From NCBI RefSeq assembly GCF_051020955.1, contig NW_027476199.1:310001-374000 (forward strand): a DNA stretch of 64,000 nt, read 5' to 3'. The translations under genes and the position numbers were made by a program. Origin of the DNA: Megalopta genalis (lineage: Eukaryota > Arthropoda > Insecta > Hymenoptera > Halictidae). Shown here piece by piece: positions 12,901 to 24,900 of this stretch. Every line of letters begins with the position of its first letter. Positions within the stretch are counted from its first letter, which is position 1. The notes under the pieces were generated by a model that saw nothing but the letters and a program-made list of their open reading frames with translations, made no database searches and was not told the DNA's origin.

Positions 12901-13829
12901 CATGTAGTTGAAGCTAAGTAATGTATAAAACAAGTATATGAAGCTAAACTATTCTTTTCGCATGAATTTGAAACTAAGCCTTCCTGTTCGCATTGATTTG
13001 TAGCTAAATCATGTGTTCCGCATGGTATGAAGCTAACTCGTTAGTTTCGCGTAGAGTTGAAGCTAAATCATGTATATCACAAGTATTTGAAGCTAAACCA
13101 TTTGTTTTGCATGGATTTGAAGCTAAGCCGTCTACTTCGCATTGATTTGAACTGAATCATGTGTTCGCATGGATTTTGAAGCTAACTCGTTTGATTCGTC
13201 TGCATTTGAAGCTATATCACTTATATCCCAAGTGATTGATGCTAAATCATTGGTTTCTCATGAATTTGAAGCTAAACCTTCTGCATCGCATTGATTTGAA
13301 GCTAAATCATGTGTTTCGCTTGGATTTGAAGCTAAACCGTCTAGGTCGCATTGATTTGAAACTAAATCATGTTTTTTTCATGGATTTGATTCTAACTCGT
13401 TTGTTTCTCCTGCATTTGAAGCTGTATCACTTATATCGCAAGTATCTGAACCTAAATCATTTGTTTCGCATGAATTTGAAGCTAAGCCTTCTACTTCGTA
13501 TGGATTTAAAGCTAAATGATGTGTATCGCATGGATTTTGAAGCTAACGCGTAGATTCGTCTGCATTTGAAGCTATATCACTTATATCCCAAGTGATTGAT
13601 GCTAAATCATTTGTTCCTCATGGATTTGGAGCTAAACCTTCTACATCGCATTGATTTGAAGCTAAATCATGTGTTTCGCTTGGATTAGAAGCGAAACCGT
13701 CTAGGTCGCATTGATTTGAAACTAAATCATGTTTTTTGCATGGATTTGATTCTAACTCGTTTGTTTCGCATGCAGTTGAAGCTAAATCATGTATATCACA
13801 AGTATTTGAAGATAAACCAATTGTTTCGC
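12901..13829. repeat. Diverged HOR section (block W type)
   Basis: This section holds monomers rarely seen elsewhere: CCCAAGTGATTGATG, ATCTGAACCTAAATC and AAACCGTCTAGGTCGC. Several 1-bp slips occur (GGTATGAAG near 13024, GGATTTTGAAG near 13174 and 13532). The closest relatives lie at 52570-53520. I see no gene. Confidence 0.75.
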
Positions 13830-15329
13830 ATGGATTCGAAGATAAGCCTTCTACTTCGCATTGATTTGAAGCTAAATCATGTGTTTCGCATGGATTTGAA
13901 GCTAACTCGTTTGTTTCACCTGCATTTGAAGCTATATCATGTATATCACAAGTATATGAAGCTAAACCATTTATTTCGCATGGATTCGAAGATAAGCATT
14001 CTACTTCGCATTGATTTGAAGCTAAATCATGTAGTTCGCGTGGATTTGAAGCTAAGTCGTTCATTTCGCCTGCATTTGAAGCTAAATCATTTATATCACA
14101 AGTATTTGAAGCTAAACCATACCTTTCTCATGGATTAGAAACTAAGCCTTCTACTTAGCACTGATTTGAAGCTAAATCATGTGTTTCGTACGGATTTGAA
14201 GCTAAATCGTTTCTTTCGCATGCAGTTGAAGCTAAACCATGTATAAAACAAGAATTTGATGCTAAACCATCTGTTTCGCGTGGATTTGGGTCTAAGCCTT
14301 CCACTTCGCATTTATTTGAAGCTAAATCATGTGTTTCGCATGGATTTGAAGCTAACTCGATTGTTTCGCATGCAGTTGAAGCTACCTCATCTATATCACT
14401 ATTATTTGAAGCCAAACCATTTGTTTCTCATGGATTTGAAACTAAGCCTTCTACTTAGCATTGATTTGAAGCTAAATCATGTGTTTCGCATGGATTTGAA
14501 GCTAACTCGTTTGTTTCGCATGCAGTTGAAGCTAAATCATGTATAGAGCAAGAATTTGATGCTAAACCATCTGTTTCGCGTGGATTTGAAGCTAAGCCTT
14601 CTACTTCGGATTGATTTGAAGCTGAATCATTTGTTTCGAATGGATTTGAAGCTAACTCGTTTGTTTCGCACGCAGTTGAAGCTAAATCATGTATAAAACA
14701 AGAATTTGAAACTAAACTATTTGTTTCGCATGGATTCGAAGATAAGCCTCCTACTTCGCATTGATTTGAAGCTAAATCATGTGTTTCGCTTGGATGTGAA
14801 GCTAACGTGTTTTCTTCGCATGCAGTTGAAGCTAAATCATGCATAGAACAAGAATTTGAAGCTAAACGATTTGTTTCGCATGGATTTGAAGCTAAAAAAT
14901 GTGCTTCGAATGAATTTGAAGCTAAATCATGTGTTTCGCATGGATTTGAAGCTAACTCGTTTGTTTTGCCTGTATTTGAAGCTGAATCATGTATATCACA
15001 AGTATTTGAAGCTAAACCATTTGATTCGTTTGGACTTGAAGCTAAGCCTTCTACTTCGCATTAATTTGAAGCTAAATCATGTGATTCGCGTGGATCTGAA
15101 GCTAACTCGTTCATTTCGCCTGCATTTGAAGCTAAATCATTTATATCACAAGTATTTGAAGCTAAAGCATTTGATTCGCATTGATTTGAAGCTAAGCCTT
15201 CTACTTCGCATTGATTTGAAGCTAAATCATGTGTTTCTCTTGTATTTGAAGCTAACTCGTTTGTTTCACCTTCATTTGAAGCTATATCATGTATATCACA
15301 AGTATTTGAAGCTAAACCATTTGTTTCGC
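13830..15329. repeat. Block X, first tandem copy (1500 bp, ten HOR lengths)
   Basis: The block matches the next 1650 bp: its left part at an offset of exactly 1500 bp and its right part (from about 14637) at 1650 bp. Diagnostic shared variants are TTTGGGTCTAAGCC near 14285/15785, TAGAGCAAG near 14546/16046 and GTTTTCTTCG near 14808/16458. The same block is present again at about 53.7-55.2 kb and, in part, twice more to the right. Confidence 0.9.
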
Positions 15330-16979
15330 ATGGATTCGAAGATAAGCCTTCTACTTCGCATTGATTTGAAGCTAAATCATGTGTTTCGCATGGATTTGAA
15401 GCTAACTCGTTTGTTTCACCTGCATTTGAAGCTATATCATGTATATCACAAGTATATGAAGCTAAACCATTTATTTCGCATGGATTCGAAGATAAGCATT
15501 CTACTTCGCATTGATTTGAAGCTAAATCATGTAGTTCGCGTGGATTTGAAGCTAAGTCGTTCATTTCGCCTGCATTTGAAGCTAAATCATTTATATCACA
15601 AGTATTTGAAGCTAAACCATATCTTTCTCATGGATTTGAAACTAAGCCTTCTACTTAGCACTGATTTGAAGCTAAATCATGTGTTTCGTACGGATTTGAA
15701 GCTAAATCGTTTCTTTCGCATGCAGTTGAAGCTAAACCATGTATAAAACAAGAATTTGATGCTAAACCATCTGTTTCGCGTGGATTTGGGTCTAAGCCTT
15801 CCACTTCGCATTTATTTGAAGCTAAATCATGTGTTTCGCATGGATTCGAAGCTAACTCGATTGTTTCGCATGCAGTTGAAGCTACCTCATCTATATCACT
15901 ATTATTTGAAGCCAAACCATTTGTTTCTCATGGATTTGAAACTAAGCCTTCTACTTAGCATTGATTTGAAGCTAAATCATGTGTTTCGCATGGATTTGAA
16001 GCTAACTCGTTTGTTTCGCATGCAGTTGAAGCTAAATCATGTATAGAGCAAGAATTTGATGCTAAACCATCTGTTTCGCGTGGATTTGAAGCTAAGCCTT
16101 CTACTTCGGATTGATTTGAAGCTGAATCATTTGTTTCGCTTGGATTTCAAAGTAACTCGTTTGTTTCGCATGCAGTTGAAGCTAAATCATGTATATCACA
16201 AGTATTTGAAACTAAACCATTTGATTCGCATGAATATTAAGGTGAACCATTTCTATCGAATGAAGTTGTGGCTAAATCATGTGTTTCGAATGGATTTGAA
16301 GCTAACTCGTTTGTTTCGCACGCAGTTGAAGCTAAATCATGTATAAAACAAGAATTTGAAACTAAACTATTTGTTTCGCATGGATTCGAAGATAAGCCTC
16401 CTACTTCGCATTGATTTGAAGCTAAATCATGTGTTTCGCTTGGATGTGAAGCTAACATGTTTTCTTCGCATGCAGTTGAAGCTAAATCATGCATAGAACA
16501 AGAATTTGAAGCTAAACTATTTGTTTCGCATGGATTTGAAGCTAAAAAATGTGCTTCGAATGAATTTGAAGCTAAATCATGTGTTTCGCATGGATTTGAA
16601 GCTAACTCGTTTGTTTTGCCTGTATTTGAAGCTGAATCATGTATATCACAAGTATTTGAAGCTAAACCATTTGATTCGTTTGGACTTGAAGGTAAGCCTT
16701 CTACTTCGCATTAATTTGAAGCTAAATCATGTGATTCGCGTGGATCTGAAGCTAACTCGTTCATTTCGCCTGCATTTGAAGCTAAATCATTTATATCACA
16801 AGTATTTGAAGCTAAAGCATTTGATTCGCATTGATTTGAAGCTAAGCCTTCTACTTCGCATTGATTTGAAGCTAAATCATGTGTTTCTCTTGTATTTGAA
16901 GCTAACTCGTTTGTTTCACCTCCATTTGAAGCTATATCATGTATATCACAAGTATTTGAAGCTAAACCATTTGTTTCGC
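15330..16979. repeat. Block X, second tandem copy (1650 bp, eleven HOR lengths)
   Basis: The copy differs from the first by one extra 150-bp HOR of N type at about 16139-16288, containing AATATTAAGGTG, plus a small number of substitutions. The copies at 54.4, 56.5 and 61.3 kb also contain this extra unit, so they derive from this version and not from the first. Confidence 0.9.
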
Positions 16980-17546
16980 ATGGATTTGAAGCTAAACAAT
17001 GTGTTTCGAATGAATTTGAAGCTAAATCATGTGTTTCGTATGGATTTGAAGCTAACTCGTTTGTTTTGCCTGAATTTGAAGCTGAATCATGTATATCACA
17101 AGTATTTGAAGCTAAACTGTTTGATTGGCATAGATTTGAAGCTAATGCTTCCACTTCGCATTGATTTGAAGCTAAATCATGTGTTTCTCTTGTATTTGAA
17201 GCTAACTCGTTTGTTTCACCTCCATTTGAAGCTATATCATGTATATCACAAGTATTTGAAGCTAAACCATTTGTTTCGCATGGATTTGAAGCTAAACAAT
17301 GTGTTTCGAATGAATTTGAAGCTAAATCATGTGTTTCGTATGGATTTGAAGCTAACTCGTTTGTTTTGCCTGAATTTGAAGCTGAATCATGTATATCACA
17401 AGTATTTGAAGCTAAACTGTTTGATTGGCATAGATTTGAAGCTAATGCTTCCACTTCGCATTGATTTGAAGATAAATCATGTGATTCGCGTGGATTTGAA
17501 GCTAACTCGTTTGTTTCGCATGCAGTTGAAGCTAAATCATGCATAA
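16506..17546 (+). other. Longest plus-strand open frame (346 codons), probably not a gene
   Basis: The frame consists only of 10-residue repeats such as DLKLNHVFRM, DLKLTRLFRM and YLKLNHLFRM. It is basic and hydrophobic, starts and stops at TATAAAAC-type monomers (TAA in frame) and lies antiparallel to the 406-codon minus frame. The only start seen is a TTG or an internal ATG within a repeat; no distinct N-terminus exists. I take it as a consequence of the repeat. Confidence 0.65.
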
Positions 17547-17931
17547 AACAAGAATTTGAAGCTAAACTATTTGTTTCGCATGGATCTGAAGCTAAACAAT
17601 GTGCTTCGAATGAATTTGAACCTAAATCATGTGTTTCGAATGGATTTGAAGCTAACTCGATTGTTTCGTCTGCATGATTTGATGCTAAATCATGTGCTTC
17701 GCACGGATGTGAAGCTAACTCGTTTGTTTTGCCTGCAGTTGAAGTTAATTCATGTATAAAACAAGAATTTGAAGCTAAACTACTTGTTTCGGAAGGATTT
17801 AAAGCTAAACAATGTGTTTCGAATGAATTTGAAGATAAATCATGTGTTTCGCATGGATTTGAAGCTAATCCTTCTACTTCGCATTGATTTGAAGCAAAAT
17901 CATGTCTTTGGCTTGGATTTGAAGCTATCAC
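16711..17931 (-). other. Longest open frame of the window (406 codons), probably not a gene
   Basis: The frame runs through about forty copies of a 10-residue repeat, consensus LASNPCETHD, with LASNQCEVEG, LASNTCDIHD and LASTACETNE as the other HOR positions. Each 10-mer has one Cys at the same place. There is no signal peptide, no non-repeat terminus and no recognisable domain. The opposite strand is open across much of the same span. The length depends on the 300-bp doublet. Neutral repeat DNA with a period divisible by three produces such frames, so I do not call it a CDS. A Cys-bearing repeat protein remains a weak alternative. Confidence 0.6.
16861..17460. repeat. Perfect 300-bp (two-HOR) tandem doublet
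   Basis: Bases 16861-17160 and 17161-17460 are identical when read line against line. The related copies at about 57,224-57,520 and 61,995-62,290 contain the 300-bp unit only once, so this doublet arose after this segment and the right-end segment were copied from each other. It is also why the longest open frame of the window (406 codons) lies here: the right-end equivalents have 306 codons. Confidence 0.95.
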
Positions 17932-19264
17932 GTTTGGTTCGCATGCAGTACAAACTAAATCATGTATATCACAAGTATTAGAATCTAAACCATTAGCTTC
18001 GCATGAATATTAAGCTAAATCATGTGTTTCGCATGGATTTGAAGCTAACTCGTTTGTATCGCATGCAGTTGAATATAAATCATGTGTATCACAAGCATTT
18101 GAAGCTAAACCATTTGATTCGCATGCATTTGAAGCTAAGCATTCTACTTCGCGTTGATTTGTAGCCAAATCATGTGTTTCGCTTGGATTTGAAGCTAACT
18201 CGTTTGTTTCGCTTGCTGTTGAAGCTATATCATTTATATCACAAGTATTTGAATCTAAACCATTTGTTCCGCATGGATTTGAAGCTAAGCCGTCTACTTC
18301 GCATTGATTTGAACCTGAATCATGTGTTTCGCTTGGATTTGAGGCTAACTCATTTATTTCGCATGCAGCTGAAGCTAAATCATGTATATCACAAGTATTT
18401 GATGCTAAACCATTTGTTTCGCATAGCTTTGAAGCTAAGCCTTCTACTTCGCATTGATTTGAAGGTAAATCATGTGTTTCGCATGGTTTTGAAACTAACT
18501 CGTTTGTTTCGAATGCAGTTGAAGCTAAACCGTGTATATCACAAGTATTTGAAGCTGAACCATTTGTTTGGCATGGATTTGAAGCTAAGCCTTCTACTTC
18601 GCTTTGATTTGAAATTGAATCATGTGCTAAGTTGGGATTTGAAGCTAACTCGTTTGTTTCGCCTGCAGTTGAACCTGAATCATGTATATCACAAGTATTT
18701 GAAGCTAAACCATTAGTTTCGCATTGATTTGGAACTAAGCCTTCTACTTCGCATTGATTTGAAGCTAAATCATATATTTCGCTTGAATTTGAAGTTAACA
18801 CGTCTGTTTCACATGCAGTTGAAGCTAAATCATGTATACCACAGGTATTTGAAACTAAACCATTTGATCGCAAGGATTTGAAGCCAAGCCTTCAACTTGG
18901 CATTGATTTGAAGCTGAATCATGTTTTTCGTTCGAATTTGAAGCTAACACGTTTGTTTCAGGTGCAGTTGAAGCTAAATCGTGTATAAAACAAGTATTTG
19001 AATCTACACAATTGGCTTCGCATGGATTTGAAGCTAATCCTTTTACTTCGCATTGATTTGAAGCTAAATCATGTGTTTCGCATGGATTTGAAACTAAGCC
19101 TTCTACCTCGCATTGATTTGAAGCTAAATCATGTCTTTGGCTTAGATTTGAAGCTATCTCGTTTGGTTCGCATGCAGTTGAAGTTAAATCATGTATAAAA
19201 CAAGAATTTGAAGCTAAACTATTTGTTTCGCCTGCATTTGAAGCTGAATCATGTATTTCACAAG

Positions 19265-19664
19265 CATTTGAAGCTAAACATTTTGATTCGCATGAATATT
19301 AAGGTGAACCATGTGTATCGAATGAGTTTGAGGATAAATCATGTGTTTCGAATGGATTTGAAGCTAACTCGTTTGTTTCGCACGCAGTTGAAGCTAAATC
19401 ATGTATAAAACAAGAATTTGAAGCTAAAATATTTGTTTCGCATGGATTCGAAGATAAGCCTTCTACTTCGCATTGATTTGAAGCTAAATCATGTGTTTCG
19501 CTTGGATGTGAAGCTAACGTGTTTTCTTCGCATGCAGTTGAAGCTAAATCATGCATAAAACAAGAATTTGAAGCTAAACCATTTGATTCGTTTGGACTTG
19601 AAGCTAAGCCTTCTACTTCACATTGATTTGAAGCTAAATCATGCGTTTCGCTTGGATTTGAAGC
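19265..19664. repeat. Short N-type and K-type section
   Basis: Units with AATATTAAGG (near 19300) and GTTTTCTTCG (near 19520) link block Z to the S blocks. The stretch resembles 22150-22400. Nothing else is visible in it. Confidence 0.7.
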
Positions 19665-20253
19665 TAACTCGTTTGTTTCGCATGCAGTTGAAGCTAAATC
19701 ATGTATATCACAAGTATTTGAAGATAAACCATTTGTTTCGCATGGATTCGAAGATAAGCCTTCTACCTCGCATGAATTTGAAGCTAAATCATGTGTTTCG
19801 CTTGATTTGAATGTAACTCGTTTGCTTCGCATGCAGTTGAAGCCAAATCATGTATATCACAAGTATTTGAAGCTAACCCATTTGATTCGCATGAATATTA
19901 AGGTGAACCATGTATATCGAATGAATTTGAGGCTAAATCATGTGTTTCGAATGGATTTGAAGCTAACTTGTTTGTTTCGCATGCAGTTGAAGCTAAATCA
20001 TGTATAAAACAAGAATTTGTTGCTAAACCATCTGTTTCGCGTTGATTTGAAGCTAAGCCTTCCATTTCGCATTGATTTGAAGCTAAATCATGTATTTCGT
20101 TTGGATTTGAAGCTAATACGTCTGTTTCAGATGCAGTTGAAGCTAAATCATGTATATCACAAATATTTGAAGCTGAACCATTTGTTTCGCGTGGATTTGA
20201 ATCTAAGCCTTCTACTTCGGATTGATTTGAAGCTGAATCATGTGCTTCGCTTG

Positions 20254-20403
20254 GATTTGAAAGTAACTCGTTTGTTTCGCATGCAGTTGAAGCTAAATCA
20301 CGTATATCACAAGTATTTGAAACTAAACGTTTTGATTCGCATGAATATTAAGGTGAACCATGTGTATCGAATGAGTTTGAGGATAAATCATGTGTTTCGA
20401 ATG
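20254..20403 (+). repeat. Representative variant HOR, 'N type' (AATATTAAGGTG monomer in place of E)
   Basis: Here the order is B-C-D, then a strongly diverged monomer AATATTAAGGTGAACC (20344-20373) in the E slot, then an A-like monomer with GAGTTTGAGGATAAATC. The diverged monomer lacks the otherwise nearly constant TTGAAGCTAA core but keeps the 30-bp length. Copies with the same AATATTAAG signature are found near 1171, 19300, 19895, 22960, 23404, 28024, 28479, 32050, 32505, 34660, 35110, 37265, 16230, 54497, 56596 and 61367. Related AATATTAA forms lacking the GGTGAACC part occur near 2495, 4990, 5020, 6705, 18010, 47985, 48285, 51588, 58070 and 62841. Confidence 0.85.
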
Positions 20404-21002
20404 GATTTGAAGCTAACACGTTTGTTTCGAATGCAGTTGAAGAATAATCATGTATAAAACAAGATTTGAAACTAAACTATTTGCTTCGCATGGATTTGAA
20501 GCTAAACAATGTGTTTCGACTGAATTTGAAGCTAAATCATGTGATTCGCATGGATTTGAAGCTAACTCGTTTGTTTTGCCTGCATTTGAAGCTGAATCAT
20601 GTATATCGCAAGTATTTGAAGCTAAACCATTTGATTCGTTTGTACTTGAAGCTAAGCCTTCTACTTCGCATTAGTTTGAAGCTAAATCATGAGTTTCCCT
20701 TGGATTTGAAGCTAACTCGTTTGTTTCACCTGCATTTGAAGCTATATCATGTATAACACAAGTATTTGAAGCTAAACCATTTATTTCGCATGGATTCAAA
20801 GATAAGCATTCTACTTCGCATTGATTTGAAGCTAAATCATGTGTTTCGCATGGATTTGAAGCTAACTCGTTCATTTCGCCTGCATTTGAAGCTAAATCAT
20901 TTATATCACAAGTATTTGAAGCTAAACTATTTGATTCGCATGTATTTGAAACTAAGCATTCTACTTCCCATTGATTTGAAGCTAAATCATGTGCTTCGCA
21001 TG

Positions 21003-21152
21003 GATTTGAAGCTAACTCGTTTGTTTCGCATGCAGTTGAAGTTAATTCATGTATAAAACAACAATTTGAAGCTAAACTACTTGTTTCGCAAGGATTTAAA
21101 GCTAAACAATGTGTTTCGTATGAATTTGAAGATAAATCATGTGTTTCGCATG
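21003..21152 (+). repeat. Representative variant HOR, 'K type' (AAACAATG monomer in place of E)
   Basis: In this 150-bp unit monomer C ends GTATAAAACAAC, D carries AAACTACTTG, and the E slot is taken by a monomer with AAACAATGTG (21093-21122), followed by an A monomer starting TG/AATTTGAAG. The K monomer keeps the 30-bp length and the slot, so the unit still measures 150 bp. K-type units recur, for example near 541-690, 691-840, 3211-3360, 9650-9800, 10080-10230, 14850-15000, 16500-16650 and 57610-57760, and they usually carry the TATAAAAC form of monomer C next to them. This makes them a linked HOR haplotype rather than scattered point variants. Confidence 0.85.
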
Positions 21153-21783
21153 GATTTGAACCTAACTCGTTTGTTTCTCCTGCATTTGAAGCTAAATCAT
21201 TTATATCACAAGCATTTGAAGCCAATCCATTTGCTTCTCATGGATTTGAAACTAAGCCTTCTACTTAGCATTGATTTGAAGCTAAATCATGTGTTTCGCA
21301 TGGATTTGAAGCTAACTCGTTTGTTTCGCCTGCAGTTGTAGCTAAATCATTTATATCACAAGTATTTGAAGCTAAACCATTTGATTCGCATGTATTTGAA
21401 ACTAAACCTTCTACTTCGCATTGATTTGCAGGTACATCATGTGTTTCGCTTGGATTTGAAGCTAACGTGTTTGTTTCGCATGCAGTTGAAGCTAAATCAT
21501 GCATAAAACAAGAATTTGAAGCTATACTATTTGTTTCGCATGGATTTGAAGCTAAACAATGTGCTTCGAATGAATTTGAAGGTAAATCATGTGTTTCGCA
21601 TGGATTTGAAGCTAACTCGATTGTTTCGTCTGCATGATTTGATGCTAAATCATGTGATTCGCACGGATTTGAAGCTAACTCGTTTGTTTTGCCTGCAGTT
21701 GAAGCTGAATCATGTATATCACATGTATTTGAAGCTAAACCATCTGATTCGTTTGGACTTGATGCTAAGCCTTCTACTTCGCA

Positions 21784-22893
21784 TTAATTTGAAGCTAAAT
21801 CATGTGATTCGCGTGGATTTGATGCTAACTCGTTTGTTTCGCATGCAGTTGAAGCTAATTCATGTATATCACAAGTATTTGAAGATAAACCATTTGTTTC
21901 GCATGGATTCGAAGGTAAGCATTCTACTTCGCATGAATTTGAAGCTAAATAATGTGTTTCGTTTGGATTTGAAACTAACTCGAATGTTGCGGCTGCATAT
22001 GAAGCTAACTCATGTATAACACAAGTATTTGGACCTAAAGCATTTGATTCGCATGGATTTGAAGCTAAGCCTTCGACTTCGCATTGATTTGAAGCTAAAT
22101 CATGTGTTTCGCATGGATTTGAAGCTAACTCGTTTGTTTCGCATGCAGTTGAAGTTAATTCATGTATAAAACAAGAATTTGAAGCTAAAATATTTGTTTC
22201 GCATGGATTCGAAGATAAGCCTTCTACTTCGCATTGATTTGAAGCTAAAACATGTGTTTCGCTTGGATGTGAAGCTAACGTGTTTTCTTCGCATGCAGTT
22301 GAAGCTAAATCACGCATAAAACAAGAATTTGAAGCTAAACCATTTGATTCGTTTGGACTTGAAGCTAAGCCTTCTACTTCACATTGATTTGAAGCTAAAT
22401 CATGTGTTTCGAATGGATTTGAAGCTAACTTGTTTGTTTCGCATGCAGTTGAAGCTAAATCATGTATAAAACAAGAATTTGTTGCTAAACCATCTGTTTC
22501 GCGTTGATTTGAAGCTAAGCCTTCCACTTCGCATTGATTTGAAGCTAAATCATGTATTTCGTTTGGATTTGAAGCTAATACGTCTGTTTCACATGCAGTT
22601 GAAGCTAGATCATGTATATCACAAATATTTGAAGCTGAACCATTTGTTTCGCGTGGATTTGAATCTAAGCCTTCTACTTCGGATTGATTTGAAGCTGAAT
22701 CATGTGCTTCGCTTGGATTTGAAAGTAACTCGTTTGTTTCGCATGCAGTTGAAGCTAAATCATGTATATCACAAGTATTTGAAGATAAACCATTTGTTTC
22801 GCATGGATTCGAAGATAAGCCTTCTACCTCGCATGAATTTGAAGCTAAATCATGTGTTTCGCTTGATTTGAATGTAACTCGTTTGTTTCGCAT
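21784..22893 (-). other. Second-longest minus frame (369 codons), probably not a gene
   Basis: The frame is in the LASNPCETHD repeat frame. Its first residues (MRNKRVTFKS) come from a different frame of the same repeat and join the LASN frame through the 1-bp loss at CTTGATTTGAATG near 22865. The same artificial junction recurs at 19832, 27965, 34597 and 37205. This shows how single-base slips create apparent N-termini. No domain or signal peptide is visible. Confidence 0.65.
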
Positions 22894-24900
22894 GCAGTTG
22901 AAGCCAAATCATGTATATCACAAGTATTTGAAGCTAACCCATTTGATTCGCATGAATATTAAGGTGAACCATGTATATCGAATGAATTTGAGGCTAAATC
23001 ATGTGTTTCGAATGGATTTGAAGCTAACTTGTTTGTTTCGCATGCAGTTGAAGCTAAATCATGTATAAAACAAGAATTTGTTGCTAAACCATCTGTTTCG
23101 CGTTGATTTGAAGCTAAGCCTTCCACTTCGCATTGATTTGAAGCTAAATCATGTTTTCGTTTGGATTTGAAGCTAATACGTCTGTTTCACATGCAGTTGA
23201 AGCTAGATCATGTATATCACAAATATTTGAAGCTGAACCATTTGTTTCGCGTGGATTTGAATCTAAGCCTTCTACTTCGGATTGATTTGAAGCTGAATCA
23301 TGTGCTTCGCTTGGATTTGAAAGTAACTCGTTTGTTTCGCATGCAGTTGAAGCTAAATCACGTATATCACAAGTATTTGAAACTAAACGTTTTGATTCGC
23401 ATGAATATTAAGGTGAACCATGTGTATCGAATGAGTTTGAGGATAAATCATGTGTTTCGAATGGATTTGAAGCTAACACGTTTGTTTCGAATGCAGTTGA
23501 AGAATAATCATGTATAAAACAAGATTTGAAACTAAACTATTTGCTTCGCATGGATTTGAAGCTAAACAATGTGTTTCGAATGAATTTGAAGCTAAATCAT
23601 GTGATTCGCATGGATTTGAAGCTAACTCGTTTGTTTTGCCTGCATTTGAAGCTGAATCATGTATATCGCAAGTATTTGAGGCTAAACCATTTGATTCGTT
23701 TGTACTTGAAGCTAAGCCTTCTACTTCGCATTAGTTTGAAGCTAAATCATGTGTTTCCCTTGGATTTGAAGCTAACTCGTTTGTTTCACCTGCATTTGAA
23801 GCTATATCATGTATAACACAAGTATTTGAAGCTAAACCATTTATTTCGCATGGATTCAAAGATAAGCATTCTACTTCGCATTGATTTGAAGCTAAATCAT
23901 GTGTTTCGCATGGATTTGAAGCTAACTCGTTCATTTCGCCTGCATTTGAAGCTAAATCATTTATATCACAAGTATTTGAAGCTAAACTATTTGATTCGCA
24001 TGTATTTGAAACTAAGCATTCTACTTCCCATTGATTTGAAGCTAAATCATGTGCTTCGCATGGATTTGAAGCTAACTCGTTTGTTTCGCATGCAGTTGAA
24101 GTTAATTCATGTATAAAACAACAATTTGAAGCTAAACTACTTGTTTCGCAAGGATTTAAAGCTAAACAATGTGTTTCGTATGAATTTGAAGATAAATCAT
24201 GTGTTTCGCATGGATTTGAACCTAACTCGTTTGTTTCTCCTGCATTTGAAGCTAAATCATTTATATCACAAGTATTTGAAGCCAATCCATTTGCTTCTCA
24301 TGGATTTGAAACTAAGCCTTCTACTTAGCATTGATTTGAAGCTAAATCATGTGTTTCGCATGGATTTGAAGCTAACTCGTTTGTTTCGCCTGCAGTTGTA
24401 GCTAAATCATTTATATCACAAGTATTTGAAGCTAAACCATTTGATTCGCATGTATTTGAAACTAAACCTTCTACTTCGCATTGATTTGCAGGTACATCAT
24501 GTGTTTCGCTTGGATTTGAAGCTAACGTGTTTGTTTCGCATGCAGTTGAAGCTAAATCATGCATAAAACAAGAATTTGAAGCTAAACTATTTGTTTCGCA
24601 TGGATTTGAAGCTAAACAATGTGCTTCGAATGAATTTGAAGGTAAATCATGTGTTTCGCATGGATTTGAAGCTAACTCGATTGTTTCGTCTGCATGATTT
24701 GATGCTAAATCATGTGATTCGCACGGATTTGAAGCTAACTCGTTTGTTTTGCCTGCAGTTGAAGCTGAATCATGTATATCACATGTATTTGAAGCTAAAC
24801 CATCTGATTCGTTTGGACTTGATGCTAAGCCTTCTACTTCGCATTAATTTGAAGCTAAATCATGTGATTCGCGTGGATTTGATGCTAACTCGTTTGTTTC
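22726..24900. repeat. Block S, second copy
   Basis: The copy is nearly identical to 19665-21840. It carries CGTGATTCGC and the 3-bp insertion GCATGATTTGATGC near 24691 like the first copy at 21631. It ends near 24900, where ACATGCAGTTG replaces GCATGCAGTTG. Confidence 0.85.

Larger units (their letters stand above)
16237..19264. repeat. Block Z, left copy (about 3 kb)
   Basis: This segment is repeated about 40 kb further right at about 56600-59260 and again from 61371 on. Apart from the 300-bp doublet I found only 17 substitutions by eye, close to 99% identity or better. It includes the odd GATCGCAAGG monomer near 18866 and CTTCAACTTGGC near 18888, which are private to this block. The last part, 18010-18480, recurs also at 51589-52060. 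Confidence 0.85.
19665..21840. repeat. Block S, first copy
   Basis: The block matches 22726-24900 at an offset of 3061 bp at the left and 3060 bp over the rest; one T fewer near 23154 (ATGTTTTCG against ATGTATTTCG) accounts for the step. Diagnostic variants are CTTGATTTGAATG near 19802, GAAGAATAATC near 20438 and CAAGATTTGAAAC near 20459. In 1.1 kb read base by base I found five substitutions. A third copy lies at 27776-29640. Confidence 0.85.
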
